A DNA stretch of 7,725 bases, taken from positions 1 to 7,725 of the forward strand of contig JAAOXW010000021.1 in NCBI GenBank assembly GCA_018221005.1, written 5' to 3'. The notes under the pieces were generated by a model. That model was not told the DNA's origin. It searched no databases and was given only the letters and a program-made list of their open reading frames with translations. Source of the DNA: Candidatus Altarchaeota archaeon. GTDB lineage: Archaea; SpSt-1190. Positions 1 through 5,990 of the stretch are shown piece after piece. The position numbers and the translations under genes are program-made. Within the stretch, counting starts at the first letter, position 1; each line of letters opens with the position of its first letter.

Positions 1-506
1 ACCGCCTGCATGAAGGCGTAGCAGATGGTGGGCCCTACAAAACTGAAACCCCGTTTTTTTAGGTCTTTACTCATTATTCGTGATTCTTCAGTCTCTGCAG
101 GCAAATCCCCCATGACCTTCCAGCGATTTATCTTCGACTTCCCCCCCACAAACTGCCAAATGTACTTCGCAAAGCTTCCAAATTCTTTCTGCACGAGTAG
201 GAAGGCACGCGCATTTTTTATTGCAGAGTTTATTTTCTGCCGATTCCTTATGATGCCTGCATTTCCCATCAACACTTCAATTTTTTTCTCATCATACTTT
301 GCAACTTTCTGTGGATCAAAATTATCAAAGGCCTTTCGATAAGCTTCTCGCTTTTTGAGAATAGTCAACCAACTGAGTCCTGCCTGTGCCCCATCAAGAA
401 CAATACTTTCAAACAACAACTTATCATTGTGAACGGGAACCCCCCAATCTTTGTCGTGATACTCTTCCATTAATTCATTACCTTCCGCCCATTCACACCT
501 TGCCAT
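1..506 (-). CDS. tag: DNA-3-methyladenine glycosylase I (3' end cut by window edge)
   Basis: This enzyme removes 3-methyladenine from alkylated DNA and so starts base-excision repair. It is read on the minus strand and stays open to the left edge, giving 168 residues. I recognise it by close residue-by-residue agreement with E. coli Tag as remembered: MARCEW at the N-terminus (zinc ligand C4, W6), Y16-H17, W21-G-V-P, QAGLSW ending at W46, LKKRE, AGIIRNR, and KKRGFSFVGPTICYAFMQA near the cut end. The numbering matches E. coli exactly if the second of two adjacent ATGs (506) is the start. That ATG is also better spaced from the SD-like GAGG at 515-512 than the ATG at 509. The other two zinc ligands (E. 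coli H175, C179) would lie just outside the window. Position 38, Glu in E. coli, is Asp here. It lies a few bases downstream of the methyltransferase stop and is probably cotranscribed with it. Tag is mainly a bacterial family, so transfer is possible. Confidence 0.95.
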   Translation of the reverse strand, partial: MARCEWAEGNELMEEYHDKDWGVPVHNDKLLFESIVLDGAQAGLSWLTILKKREAYRKAFDNFDPQKVAKYDEKKIEVLMGNAGIIRNRQKINSAIKNARAFLLVQKEFGSFAKYIWQFVGGKSKINRWKVMGDLPAETEESRIMSKDLKKRGFSFVGPTICYAFMQA

Positions 507-510
507 CATA

Positions 511-515
511 CCCTC
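511..515 (-). promoter_or_regulatory. ribosome-binding site deciding the tag start
   Basis: On the minus strand this reads GAGGG and overlaps the last two bases of the methyltransferase stop codon (TGA at 516-514). It lies 1 base before the ATG at 509 and 4 bases before the ATG at 506. The latter spacing is more usual, which supports starting tag at 506 and suggests translational coupling of the two genes. Confidence 0.55.
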
Positions 516-1050
516 AACTTTGTTTCTTGAACAACAGACAAATGTATGTTTGACGTTCATATGCCTTTCTGCTCACTCTCTTCACTACTTCAAAATCTTG
601 TTTGCCAAAAAGAAGTTTAAGCTTATCTTCATTTTCCGGTTCAACCGTCATAAAGACCAATCCGTCTGGGGCCAAAATTCGGTTAACTCCTTCCACAACC
701 TCATCCACTTTCATGTAATCAATACTCGCAAAGAAACTCACGAGGTCAAATTGCGCTTCCTTTTCCCTGAGCTTACCGACTTCTTCTCCCCTCATCCTTA
801 GTACTCGAAAGCCCCTGTCTTCCGCCCGCTTCGCCATCTTCTCGACGGGCTCCACACCCAGCACTTCCTCACAAAACTTGGCCATAACTTCCAAACTCTT
901 GCCTGTGCCACACCCCACATCCAGACCACGCTTCCGCTTTCCAATTAATGCCCGGAAGGGAAGCAGTAATTTATGTGGTTGATAACCATAGGCTTCAACT
1001 TCCCTGTCATACTTGGAGGCCCACCGTTTGAAGTACGCTAACCATGACAT
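514..1050 (-). CDS. class I SAM-dependent methyltransferase, substrate unknown
   Basis: This is a soluble 178-residue methyltransferase with a Rossmann fold that should bind S-adenosylmethionine. Visible motifs in order are motif I GLDVGCGTG (residues 42-50), an acidic residue ending the second strand at E67 (GVEP), FDLVSFFAS (101-109) as the motif II region, and LAPDG (126-130) before a late strand. The N-terminus (FKRWASKYDREVEAYGY) resembles the leading helix of small UbiE-like or Methyltransf_11 proteins. These families act on many kinds of small molecule and macromolecule, so no substrate can be assigned. I chose the ATG at 1050 over an in-frame ATG at 1119. The longer form would run through the promoter and overlap psmA, and its extra residues do not look like the family. 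No SD precedes 1050, but a TATA-like box sits 23-30 bases upstream, suggesting a leaderless message. The gene leads a two-gene unit with tag and diverges from the proteasome-exosome operon. Confidence 0.88.
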   Translation of the reverse strand: MSWLAYFKRWASKYDREVEAYGYQPHKLLLPFRALIGKRKRGLDVGCGTGKSLEVMAKFCEEVLGVEPVEKMAKRAEDRGFRVLRMRGEEVGKLREKEAQFDLVSFFASIDYMKVDEVVEGVNRILAPDGLVFMTVEPENEDKLKLLFGKQDFEVVKRVSRKAYERQTYICLLFKKQS

Positions 1051-1072
1051 GGTATGCTTGGCAACAACTACC

Positions 1073-1080
1073 TTTAAAAA
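1073..1080. promoter_or_regulatory. shared divergent TATA box for psmA and the methyltransferase
   Basis: The bases TTTAAAAA contain the perfect palindrome TTTAAA (1073-1078). This is the only good TATA-like element in the 63-base gap between two divergent starts. Read leftwards it lies 23-30 bases before the methyltransferase ATG (1050), the spacing of a leaderless archaeal promoter. Read rightwards it predicts a transcript starting near 1101, giving psmA a leader of only about a dozen bases that begins at its SD. Both readings are inferences from spacing; no transcript data are available. Confidence 0.6.
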
Positions 1081-1101
1081 CCCCCGTCCCAAAACAACGA
1101 C

Positions 1102-1107
1102 AGGTGA
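1102..1107 (+). promoter_or_regulatory. psmA ribosome-binding site
   Basis: AGGTGA lies six bases before the psmA ATG and matches the archaeal 16S anti-SD. It supports the start at 1114. If the upstream TATA box is used with normal spacing, the mRNA would begin almost at this motif. Confidence 0.75.
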
Positions 1108-1113
1108 AATAGA

Positions 1114-1833
1114 ATGCAAGTTATTGCTCCTGAGGGTATGGGATACGACCGTGTGGTGACTGTTTTCAGCCCAGATGGACGCCTATTCCAAGTACAATAT
1201 GCCATGGAGGCAGTCAGGCGAGGTGCCACAGTAGTTGGTATTAAAGCGAAAGATGGAGTGGTTATGGTTGCGGACAAAAAAGTTCTGCACCACCTGATAA
1301 ACCCAAGGAGCATAGAGAAGGTGTACGAAGTTGATACACATATCAGTGCGGCTACAATTGGTTTAGTAGCTGACGGACGCAAACTTGTGGACCAAGCAAG
1401 ACTTGAGGCACAGAAACACCAGATGGTTTATGGTGAGCCTATCGCAATAAAACAAATTGTCCATGAGATTAGCAACTATATGCAAATTTTTACACAGTAC
1501 GGTGGACTACGTCCATTCGGTGTAACAACTTTGATTGCAGGCTTTGACAAGGAGCCCAAATTATTTGAGATAGATCCTAGCGGAACCCCAACAGAGTGGT
1601 CCGCAACGGCAGTGGGCGAAGGACGAGGCGAAGTCATGAAACTTCTCGAAGTAAAATACTCAGCAAATATAACAGCAACCGCAGGAATTAAGTTGGGAAT
1701 AGAAGCCCTCAAGCATTTCCTGAAGAATAAATTTGAACTAGACAGAATCGAGGCAGCCTGTATCACCAAGGACGGCTTTAAGAAAGTCGGACGAAAGGAG
1801 ATAGAGGTGATTCTGAATGGTAAAAGTGGATGA
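1114..1833 (+). CDS. psmA: archaeal 20S proteasome subunit alpha
   Basis: PsmA forms the outer heptameric rings of the archaeal 20S proteasome in the cytosol. It gates substrate entry to the proteolytic beta chamber and docks ATPases such as PAN or Cdc48. The 239 residues are full length for the family. The gating N-terminus carries YDR (11-13) and the alpha signature VFSPDGRLFQVQYA (17-30). K69 in SIEK aligns with the Thermoplasma alpha K66 that receives the C-terminal HbYX tail of the ATPase. GLVADGR (83-89) and QYGGLRPFG (128-136) are also typical. The Thr1 nucleophile of beta subunits is absent, as expected, and no beta gene is in the window. It is the first gene of the operon, with an SD at 1102-1107, and overlaps sdo1 by 17 bases. 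Residues 229-238 are therefore encoded by DNA that also holds the sdo1 SD and start. Confidence 0.98.
   Translation: MQVIAPEGMGYDRVVTVFSPDGRLFQVQYAMEAVRRGATVVGIKAKDGVVMVADKKVLHHLINPRSIEKVYEVDTHISAATIGLVADGRKLVDQARLEAQKHQMVYGEPIAIKQIVHEISNYMQIFTQYGGLRPFGVTTLIAGFDKEPKLFEIDPSGTPTEWSATAVGEGRGEVMKLLEVKYSANITATAGIKLGIEALKHFLKNKFELDRIEAACITKDGFKKVGRKEIEVILNGKSG
1804..1811 (+). promoter_or_regulatory. strong ribosome-binding site for sdo1 inside psmA
   Basis: GAGGTGAT is a near-complete complement of the 3' end of archaeal 16S rRNA. It lies five bases before the ATG at 1817, within the last codons of psmA. It fixes the sdo1 start and explains the 17-base gene overlap. Confidence 0.8.
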
Positions 1834-2512
1834 CGCTATTGTCGTTAAGATGAGGAAGGTTGGTAAAGATTTTCAGATTCTAGCAGACCCAAAGCAATTG
1901 GTAAAGTTTAGGGCAGACCCAGATTCGGTTCCCTTACATGAAATTATGCCGATACAAGAAATTTTCAAGGACGCCCGGAAGGGAGACAGAGTTTCTGAAT
2001 CGGACTTGGAGGCGGTTTTTGAAACCACTAATCAAGACGAAATAATTCGAACTATTCTAATGAAGGGGGATTTCAGTCCAACAGCAGAACAAAGACGTGA
2101 AATGTTGGCCAAAATCCACCGGCAGGTAATTGATTTGGTTGCTCGCAATGCAATTGACCCGCGAACTAATCTGCCCCACACCCCGGATAGAATCGAATCT
2201 GCTATGAAGGAAGCAAAAGTTCATGCAGATTTACGTCCGGCTGAGGAGCAGTTTGAGGATGTAGTCAAAGCACTACTGCCTTTCATCCCACTTAAATTCG
2301 GAAAAGTGAATCTCCGGATTCACTTACCCATGTCCCATGCTTCTCGGGCCTATGGTAAGTTGCGCAGCATCGGAACTGTTAAAAAGGAGCAATGGCTGGC
2401 TGACGGTTTGCTTCTTACTTTAGAGGTACCTTCGGGTATGAAAGTATCAACAGTAGATCTGGTCAATCAATTGACACAGGGAGAAGCAGAAATTACAATC
2501 AAGGAGGAATAA
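1817..2512 (+). CDS. sdo1: SBDS family ribosome maturation factor
   Basis: This is the archaeal homologue of the Shwachman-Bodian-Diamond syndrome protein (yeast Sdo1). In eukaryotes it works with the GTPase EFL1 to release eIF6 from 60S subunits. In archaea a role in large-subunit maturation is inferred from the presence of aEF2 and aIF6, and an association with the exosome has been reported. The 231 residues give the usual three domains: an N-terminal FYSH domain (about 1-95), a central helical domain (about 96-165) and a C-terminal ferredoxin-like domain (about 166-231). The family signature is clear in ILMKGDFSPTAEQRREM (80-96), followed by NAIDPRTNLPHTPDRIESAM (111-130). It starts inside psmA behind a strong SD, and its stop lies two bases before rrp4, so translation of the three genes is probably coupled. 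The location between psmA and rrp4 is a classic archaeal arrangement. Confidence 0.97.
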   Translation: MVKVDDAIVVKMRKVGKDFQILADPKQLVKFRADPDSVPLHEIMPIQEIFKDARKGDRVSESDLEAVFETTNQDEIIRTILMKGDFSPTAEQRREMLAKIHRQVIDLVARNAIDPRTNLPHTPDRIESAMKEAKVHADLRPAEEQFEDVVKALLPFIPLKFGKVNLRIHLPMSHASRAYGKLRSIGTVKKEQWLADGLLLTLEVPSGMKVSTVDLVNQLTQGEAEITIKEE

Positions 2513-2514
2513 AT

Positions 2515-3276
2515 ATGTCAGAAAATGTAGAAAATAGACAATTAGTAGTTCCTGGCAAAATCCTAGCCAAGGGTATGGAATTTTTACCCGGCGACGGAGC
2601 TTACAGGGACCAAGACGAAATAAGAGCCAGTGTATTAGGACTGGTCAATTTCAAAGGAAGGGCCATAAAGGTCATTCCATTAAATGGGAAATATCTCCCA
2701 AAGAGAGATGATCCAGTAATTGGAATCATCACAGAAGTAGGCTATAACAGCTGGAATTTGGATATAAACGCCACCTACACTGCAAGAATGCTTGTAGGGG
2801 ACGCATCGGACCGATACATAGATACTAACCGCCACAAGTTGGCCAGTGTCTTTGGTGTTGGAGATGCCGTAATTTGCCAGATTAAGAAAGTTGATGAGAA
2901 CATGGCAGTTTTTGTGACCGCACGTGGCCCAGGACTTAGAAAGGTTCACGACGGAAAATTAGTTTATGTAAATGCCGCAAAGATACCACGCATAATTGGC
3001 AAAGGTGCCAGTATGGTGAAAATGATAAAGGAATATACAGAGACCCGCATGTTTGTGGGACAGAATGGTATAGTCTGGATTCAGGGCGGTAATGAAGAAC
3101 TCGCAGAAAAGGCGGTTTTAAAGATTGAAGCTGAAGCTCACCTCGTTGGGTTGACCGACAAGATGGAACAGTTTCTATCTAAGGAAAGTGGCAAGACCAT
3201 TAACAGGGACGAGCCAAAACCAGAACCTGAAGCAGTAGCAGAGGGAACTGAGGAAAAAAAGGAAGAAGGTGAATAA
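2515..3276 (+). CDS. rrp4: exosome complex RNA-binding cap protein Rrp4
   Basis: Rrp4 forms, alone or with Csl4, the trimeric RNA-binding cap above the Rrp41-Rrp42 ring. It guides 3' ends into the phosphorolytic chamber and favours A-rich substrates. The 253 residues show an N-terminal domain opening with VVPGKILAKG (11-20), an S1 domain (about 65-138, with VGYNSWNLDINA and a closing VFVTARGPG) and a KH-like domain starting at KIPRIIGKGASM (156-167). The last position of the expected GxxG loop is Ala rather than Gly (GKGA, 162-165). A charged tail rich in Glu, Lys and Pro fills residues 232-253 and is probably disordered. The SD GGAGG at 2503-2507 sits in the end of sdo1. The stop at 3274-3276 is one base from the rrp41 ATG. 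No frameshift or missing domain is seen. Confidence 0.97.
   Translation: MSENVENRQLVVPGKILAKGMEFLPGDGAYRDQDEIRASVLGLVNFKGRAIKVIPLNGKYLPKRDDPVIGIITEVGYNSWNLDINATYTARMLVGDASDRYIDTNRHKLASVFGVGDAVICQIKKVDENMAVFVTARGPGLRKVHDGKLVYVNAAKIPRIIGKGASMVKMIKEYTETRMFVGQNGIVWIQGGNEELAEKAVLKIEAEAHLVGLTDKMEQFLSKESGKTINRDEPKPEPEAVAEGTEEKKEEGE
3267..3272 (+). promoter_or_regulatory. ribosome-binding site fixing the rrp41 start
   Basis: AGGTGA ends five bases before the ATG at 3278. The possible upstream GTG start at 3269 lies inside this motif and would have no SD of its own, so 3278 is preferred. Confidence 0.7.
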
Positions 3277-3277
3277 A

Positions 3278-4018
3278 ATGGGAGACGAAAAACCTAAATT
3301 TTTGATTAAAGGTGGTAAGCGACTCGACGGCAGGAAGCCTGAAGATGTTCGTCCAATCCAGATTAAGATGGGAGTAGTCCCAAATGCGGATGGATCTGCG
3401 GAGGTTATCTTTGGTAAGACCAGAGTTATTGCAACCGTCTACGGTCCAAGAGAGCTTCACCCCCGACATCAAGTGATTAATGAAAGGGCGCGAGTCCGTG
3501 TCAGATACGACATGATGACTTTCAGTGTTGAAGATAGAAAGAGACCGGGTCCAGGCCGAAGAGAGACTGAAATTAGTAAAGTACTCGCCGAGGCCCTAAC
3601 TCGTGTTGTGATAACTGAAAAGTATCCAACACGTGCCATTGACGTTTTTGTGACTGTCGTACAGGCAGATGCAAGCACAAGAGTGGCAGGTCTTAACGCC
3701 GCATCACTCGCCCTAGCAGATGCTGGAATACCTATGAGAGATTTGGTAGTCAGCTTAAGCTTCGGTAAGAGCTATGATGAAAAAGGTCAAGGCCACATGG
3801 TTGTTGATTTGGAGAAAGAAGAAGACAACTGGGGTATGGGAGATATTGCTTATGCAGTCGCACCCGCTCTGGGAGAAGTTTTACTGCTCCAGATGGATGG
3901 CGATGTAACCCTCGAGGAATTCAAGAAGGGTAAAACAATGGCCGACAAAGCTGCACTCGAAATTTATGAGATGCAGAAGCGAGCCCTCAAGGCTCGTTAC
4001 GAGGAGGGATCAAAATGA
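3278..4018 (+). CDS. rrp41: exosome catalytic subunit Rrp41 (RNase PH family)
   Basis: Rrp41 is the active phosphorolytic subunit of the archaeal exosome. It degrades RNA 3' to 5' using phosphate, releasing nucleoside diphosphates, and can add A-rich tails in reverse. The 246 residues form one RNase PH domain: RLDGRKPEDVRP (15-26), a basic patch GPGRRE with R94-R95 that matches the arginines contacting RNA, and ADASTRVAGLNAASLALADAG (130-150) for the phosphate-site region. Acidic residues D177 (VVDL) and D189 (GMGDI) have the 12-residue spacing of the catalytic pair; D189 matches the essential Asp of the usual ADMP segment. The start at 3278 follows the SD; a GTG nine bases upstream is less likely. 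The stop overlaps the rrp42 ATG by four bases (ATGA), consistent with the one-to-one assembly of Rrp41 and Rrp42 into a hexameric ring. Confidence 0.98.
   Translation: MGDEKPKFLIKGGKRLDGRKPEDVRPIQIKMGVVPNADGSAEVIFGKTRVIATVYGPRELHPRHQVINERARVRVRYDMMTFSVEDRKRPGPGRRETEISKVLAEALTRVVITEKYPTRAIDVFVTVVQADASTRVAGLNAASLALADAGIPMRDLVVSLSFGKSYDEKGQGHMVVDLEKEEDNWGMGDIAYAVAPALGEVLLLQMDGDVTLEEFKKGKTMADKAALEIYEMQKRALKARYEEGSK
4003..4007 (+). promoter_or_regulatory. ribosome-binding site for rrp42 inside rrp41
   Basis: GGAGG within the last codons of rrp41 lies seven bases before the rrp42 ATG at 4015. Together with the ATGA overlap it supports coupled, stoichiometric translation of the two ring subunits. 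Confidence 0.75.
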
Positions 4019-4803
4019 TAAGTGAAATAATAAGTAACCTGGAACTTTCAGAAATCCGGGACGCCGTTGAGGCCAATAAGAGGCTCGATGGCAGAAAGAA
4101 CGATGAGTTCAGAGACATAAAAATTGAAACGGGCGTAATTGCCAAGGCTGAAGGCTCTGCAGTAGTTACTATGGGTAAATCCAAAGTAATAGCAGGAGTG
4201 AAAATTAGTGTTGGTACCCCATTCAATGACAGGCCCAATGAGGGAGTCCTCATGGTTAATGCTGAACTGTCTCCAATGGCTCACAATACCTTTGAAGCAG
4301 GCAGGCCTGGTGAAGTTGCTGTTGAACTTGCTCGTGTAGTGGATAGAAGTATCCGTGAAGCAGGAGTAATGGACACCAAGAAACTCTGCATTGAAGCAGG
4401 TGAAGCAGTTTGGATAGTCAATATCGATTTTTATCCACTCAATGCGGATGGAAATCTCTTTGACGCAGGTACTTTAGCTGCAATGGCTGCACTAAAAACT
4501 GCCAAGATGCCCACCTATGATAAGGAGACTAAGATTCTTAATCGAGAAAATATGAAGAACGCAGTTCCTATGGATTGTACAGTGGTTGCATCTACCTTCG
4601 CCAAGATTGGCGATAAGATGGTAGTGGACCCAACTATGCACGAGGAATATGCCTCAGTTGCCCGCCTAACAGTGGGAATTCGAGATGGTAATATTGTCGC
4701 CCTTCAGAAGGGTGGAAATGGAGGCCTAACTTCAGAGCAGATTGATGACGCCTTAACACGCGCCATTAAACACAGCAAAAATCTCTTAAAGCATATCAAG
4801 TAG
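4015..4803 (+). CDS. rrp42: exosome non-catalytic ring subunit Rrp42 (RNase PH family)
   Basis: Rrp42 alternates with Rrp41 in the hexameric ring of the archaeal exosome. It has no phosphorolytic activity of its own in characterised archaea but completes the RNA path and the Rrp41 active site. The 262 residues begin with a helical extension typical of Rrp42, then show the paralogous RLDGRKNDEFRD (23-34), PFNDRPNEGVLMVNAELSP (69-87) and VVDRSIREAGVMD (108-120). LFDAGTLAAMAAL (148-160) sits where Rrp41 carries its phosphate-site helix, and VVDPTMHEE (203-211) is a characteristic Rrp42 segment near the end. Length is normal. It is separated from rpsB by only nine bases. In many archaea rrp42 is instead followed by the gene for ribosomal protein L37Ae, which is not present here. 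Confidence 0.97.
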   Translation: MISEIISNLELSEIRDAVEANKRLDGRKNDEFRDIKIETGVIAKAEGSAVVTMGKSKVIAGVKISVGTPFNDRPNEGVLMVNAELSPMAHNTFEAGRPGEVAVELARVVDRSIREAGVMDTKKLCIEAGEAVWIVNIDFYPLNADGNLFDAGTLAAMAALKTAKMPTYDKETKILNRENMKNAVPMDCTVVASTFAKIGDKMVVDPTMHEEYASVARLTVGIRDGNIVALQKGGNGGLTSEQIDDALTRAIKHSKNLLKHIK

Positions 4804-4812
4804 GTAAATCAA

Positions 4813-5421
4813 ATGGTGGATGAAAGACAAAGCTTGGTCAAAAACGGCGCCCATATTGGGGCTCAACGTAAGGTCAAACCTATGGAGAAATTTATCTTCA
4901 GGGTACGACCCGACGGCCTCTCAATCATTAATGTACAGGTCATCATTGACCGCATTAAGGTTGCCGCAAAGATGATAGCCGCTATGGACCCTAAGGATGT
5001 TTTGATTGTCACCAATAAGGAGCAGGCCTTCAAACCCGCAACTAAGTTTGCGGAGCTAACAGGCGCCGAATCTGAAATTGGCAGGTTCCTTCCCGGAACC
5101 ATGACCAATCCAAACCAGGAATATTTCGTCGAACCTAAGCTTGTTTTTGTTGCAGATACCTATGGTGATAAACAAGCTCTTGAGGAAGCCTACCAGATGC
5201 GCGTACCTGTAATTGCTCTAGCCTCTACTAACAACACCTATAACAAGGTGGATTTAGTAGTTCCTTGCAATAATAAGGGAAGAAGGAGTCTGGCAGCAGT
5301 CTATTGGTTACTCACACAAGAGGTCCTAAAAGCACGAGGCGAATTAAGCGGAGATGTCGTATTCTCAGAGAAGCTTGAAGACTTCATGGATGAAGAAACC
5401 CAAGTAAGTTCCTTTAGTTAG
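4813..5421 (+). CDS. rpsB: 30S ribosomal protein uS2 (archaeal Rps2)
   Basis: uS2 is a late-assembling protein of the small ribosomal subunit, bound near the head-body junction. The 202 residues are the compact archaeal/eukaryotic form. Visible features are AHIGAQRKVKPMEKFIFRVR (13-32), DVLIVTNKEQAFKP (62-75), the family signature GRFLPGTMTNP (90-100), and VPVIALASTNNTYNKVDLVV (131-150) followed by PCNNKGRRSL (151-160). The tail is acidic and Ser-rich (from about 186). The SD is weak (AGGT at 4802-4805, overlapping the rrp42 stop), so translation may depend on coupling to rrp42. It is the last gene of the tightly packed operon, and the next start is 28 bases away behind its own TATA-like box. 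Placement directly after the exosome genes is not the usual archaeal order as I know it. Confidence 0.97.
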   Translation: MVDERQSLVKNGAHIGAQRKVKPMEKFIFRVRPDGLSIINVQVIIDRIKVAAKMIAAMDPKDVLIVTNKEQAFKPATKFAELTGAESEIGRFLPGTMTNPNQEYFVEPKLVFVADTYGDKQALEEAYQMRVPVIALASTNNTYNKVDLVVPCNNKGRRSLAAVYWLLTQEVLKARGELSGDVVFSEKLEDFMDEETQVSSFS

Positions 5422-5430
5422 CTATTAAAA
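5422..5430 (+). promoter_or_regulatory. TATA-like box for the unknown gene
   Basis: CTATTAAAA starts immediately after the rpsB stop and lies 20-28 bases before the ATG at 5450. No SD is seen ahead of that ATG, so a leaderless transcript is inferred. The downstream part overlaps a small inverted repeat. Confidence 0.5.
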
Positions 5431-5441
5431 CTGGCGTTTTA
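5426..5441. repeat. small inverted repeat at a promoter
   Basis: TAAAAC and GTTTTA form six perfect pairs around the four-base centre TGGC. The repeat overlaps the TATA-like box and lies just upstream of the predicted transcript start at 5450. It could be an operator, a weak hairpin near the end of the rpsB transcript, or chance in AT-rich DNA. Confidence 0.4.
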
Positions 5442-5449
5442 CACCCTAC

Positions 5450-5959
5450 ATGCGAGATGTAGACGAGAGAATCAATCAACCCCAAGACGGCACTATTGAC
5501 TATACTATGATTCAAGAACTTTTAACTAGGGAGAATCTAAATCTCTCAAACGGGATTGCACTTGAAATGATAAGGGGGGGCACTAAAAAAATAGCCCAAC
5601 TCGTAGCTCACCACTTCAATGTTTTTGGAGACACTGGACCCTTTGAAACTTATTGTGATGTGTTTGAAAGTCTTCTTGCACTTAGTCAAAAATCAGAAGA
5701 TACCTACAATATGTTCTACAGAAAGAGCATAAGTATCTTAGCCAATCTACCCCTCCATTCAGAACACGGTGAGACCGAAATTATTGACCGATACGCTGAA
5801 TTGGTCAAGTGTGTTTCAATGATGAGTCGTGTCAAGAAGTCCAATGAGTTGAAAAGTATTCTTCATGGTACGAAAATTGACTTAATGGATGAAGCCTCTT
5901 TCGGGGAGTTGGTAACCAAGTTTGGAGACTACATTTCGGAAGCAAAGGACAGCTACTGA
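5450..5959 (+). CDS. hypothetical protein, 169 residues, unrecognised
   Basis: I do not recognise a family. The frame is open for 169 codons, is flanked by well-supported genes on the same strand, and has its own TATA-like box, so it is very probably real. The protein has no signal peptide and no membrane segment. It has no cysteine pairs or recognisable catalytic motif; the only cysteines are C69 and C122. Composition and spacing of hydrophobics suggest a mostly helical soluble protein, for example ALEMIRGGTKKIAQLVAHHF (37-56) and EIIDRYAELVKCVSMMSRVK (112-131). The N-terminus (1-17) and C-terminus are acidic. A run of seven G at 5574-5580 and a run of seven A shortly after are read through in frame without disruption. 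The start at 5450 fits a leaderless message; M20 (5507) is an alternative. It lies between rpsB and amrB, which are often close neighbours in archaea. Confidence 0.8.
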   Translation: MRDVDERINQPQDGTIDYTMIQELLTRENLNLSNGIALEMIRGGTKKIAQLVAHHFNVFGDTGPFETYCDVFESLLALSQKSEDTYNMFYRKSISILANLPLHSEHGETEIIDRYAELVKCVSMMSRVKKSNELKSILHGTKIDLMDEASFGELVTKFGDYISEAKDSY

Positions 5960-5962
5960 TTA

Positions 5963-5970
5963 TTTTTATA
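5963..5970 (+). promoter_or_regulatory. TATA box for amrB
   Basis: TTTTTATA lies 21-28 bases before the ATG at 5991 and four bases after the stop of the preceding gene. No SD is visible before 5991. This supports a leaderless start there and argues against the longer reading from 5922. Confidence 0.6.
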
Positions 5971-5990
5971 CTCTGAGGCATACTACTCAT

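Noticed and set aside
25..342. Plus-strand open frame of 105 codons
   Set aside because: It is antisense to tag, whose minus-strand reading matches a known family residue by residue.
1051..1119. Longer N-terminus for the methyltransferase from an ATG at 1119
   Set aside because: The extra 23 residues do not look like the family, they cross the TATA box and they overlap the psmA start.
3269..3277. GTG start for rrp41
   Set aside because: The GTG lies within the SD that serves the ATG at 3278, and overlaps the end of rrp4.
5574..5591. Seven-G and seven-A runs in the unknown gene as a frameshift site
   Set aside because: The frame continues unbroken on both sides with similar protein-like composition and ends just before the next promoter, so no shift is needed.
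5922..5990. Longer N-terminus for amrB from an ATG at 5922
   Set aside because: MEMO proteins begin with the segment found at 5991; the extension overlaps the previous gene in another frame and reads through the TATA box.
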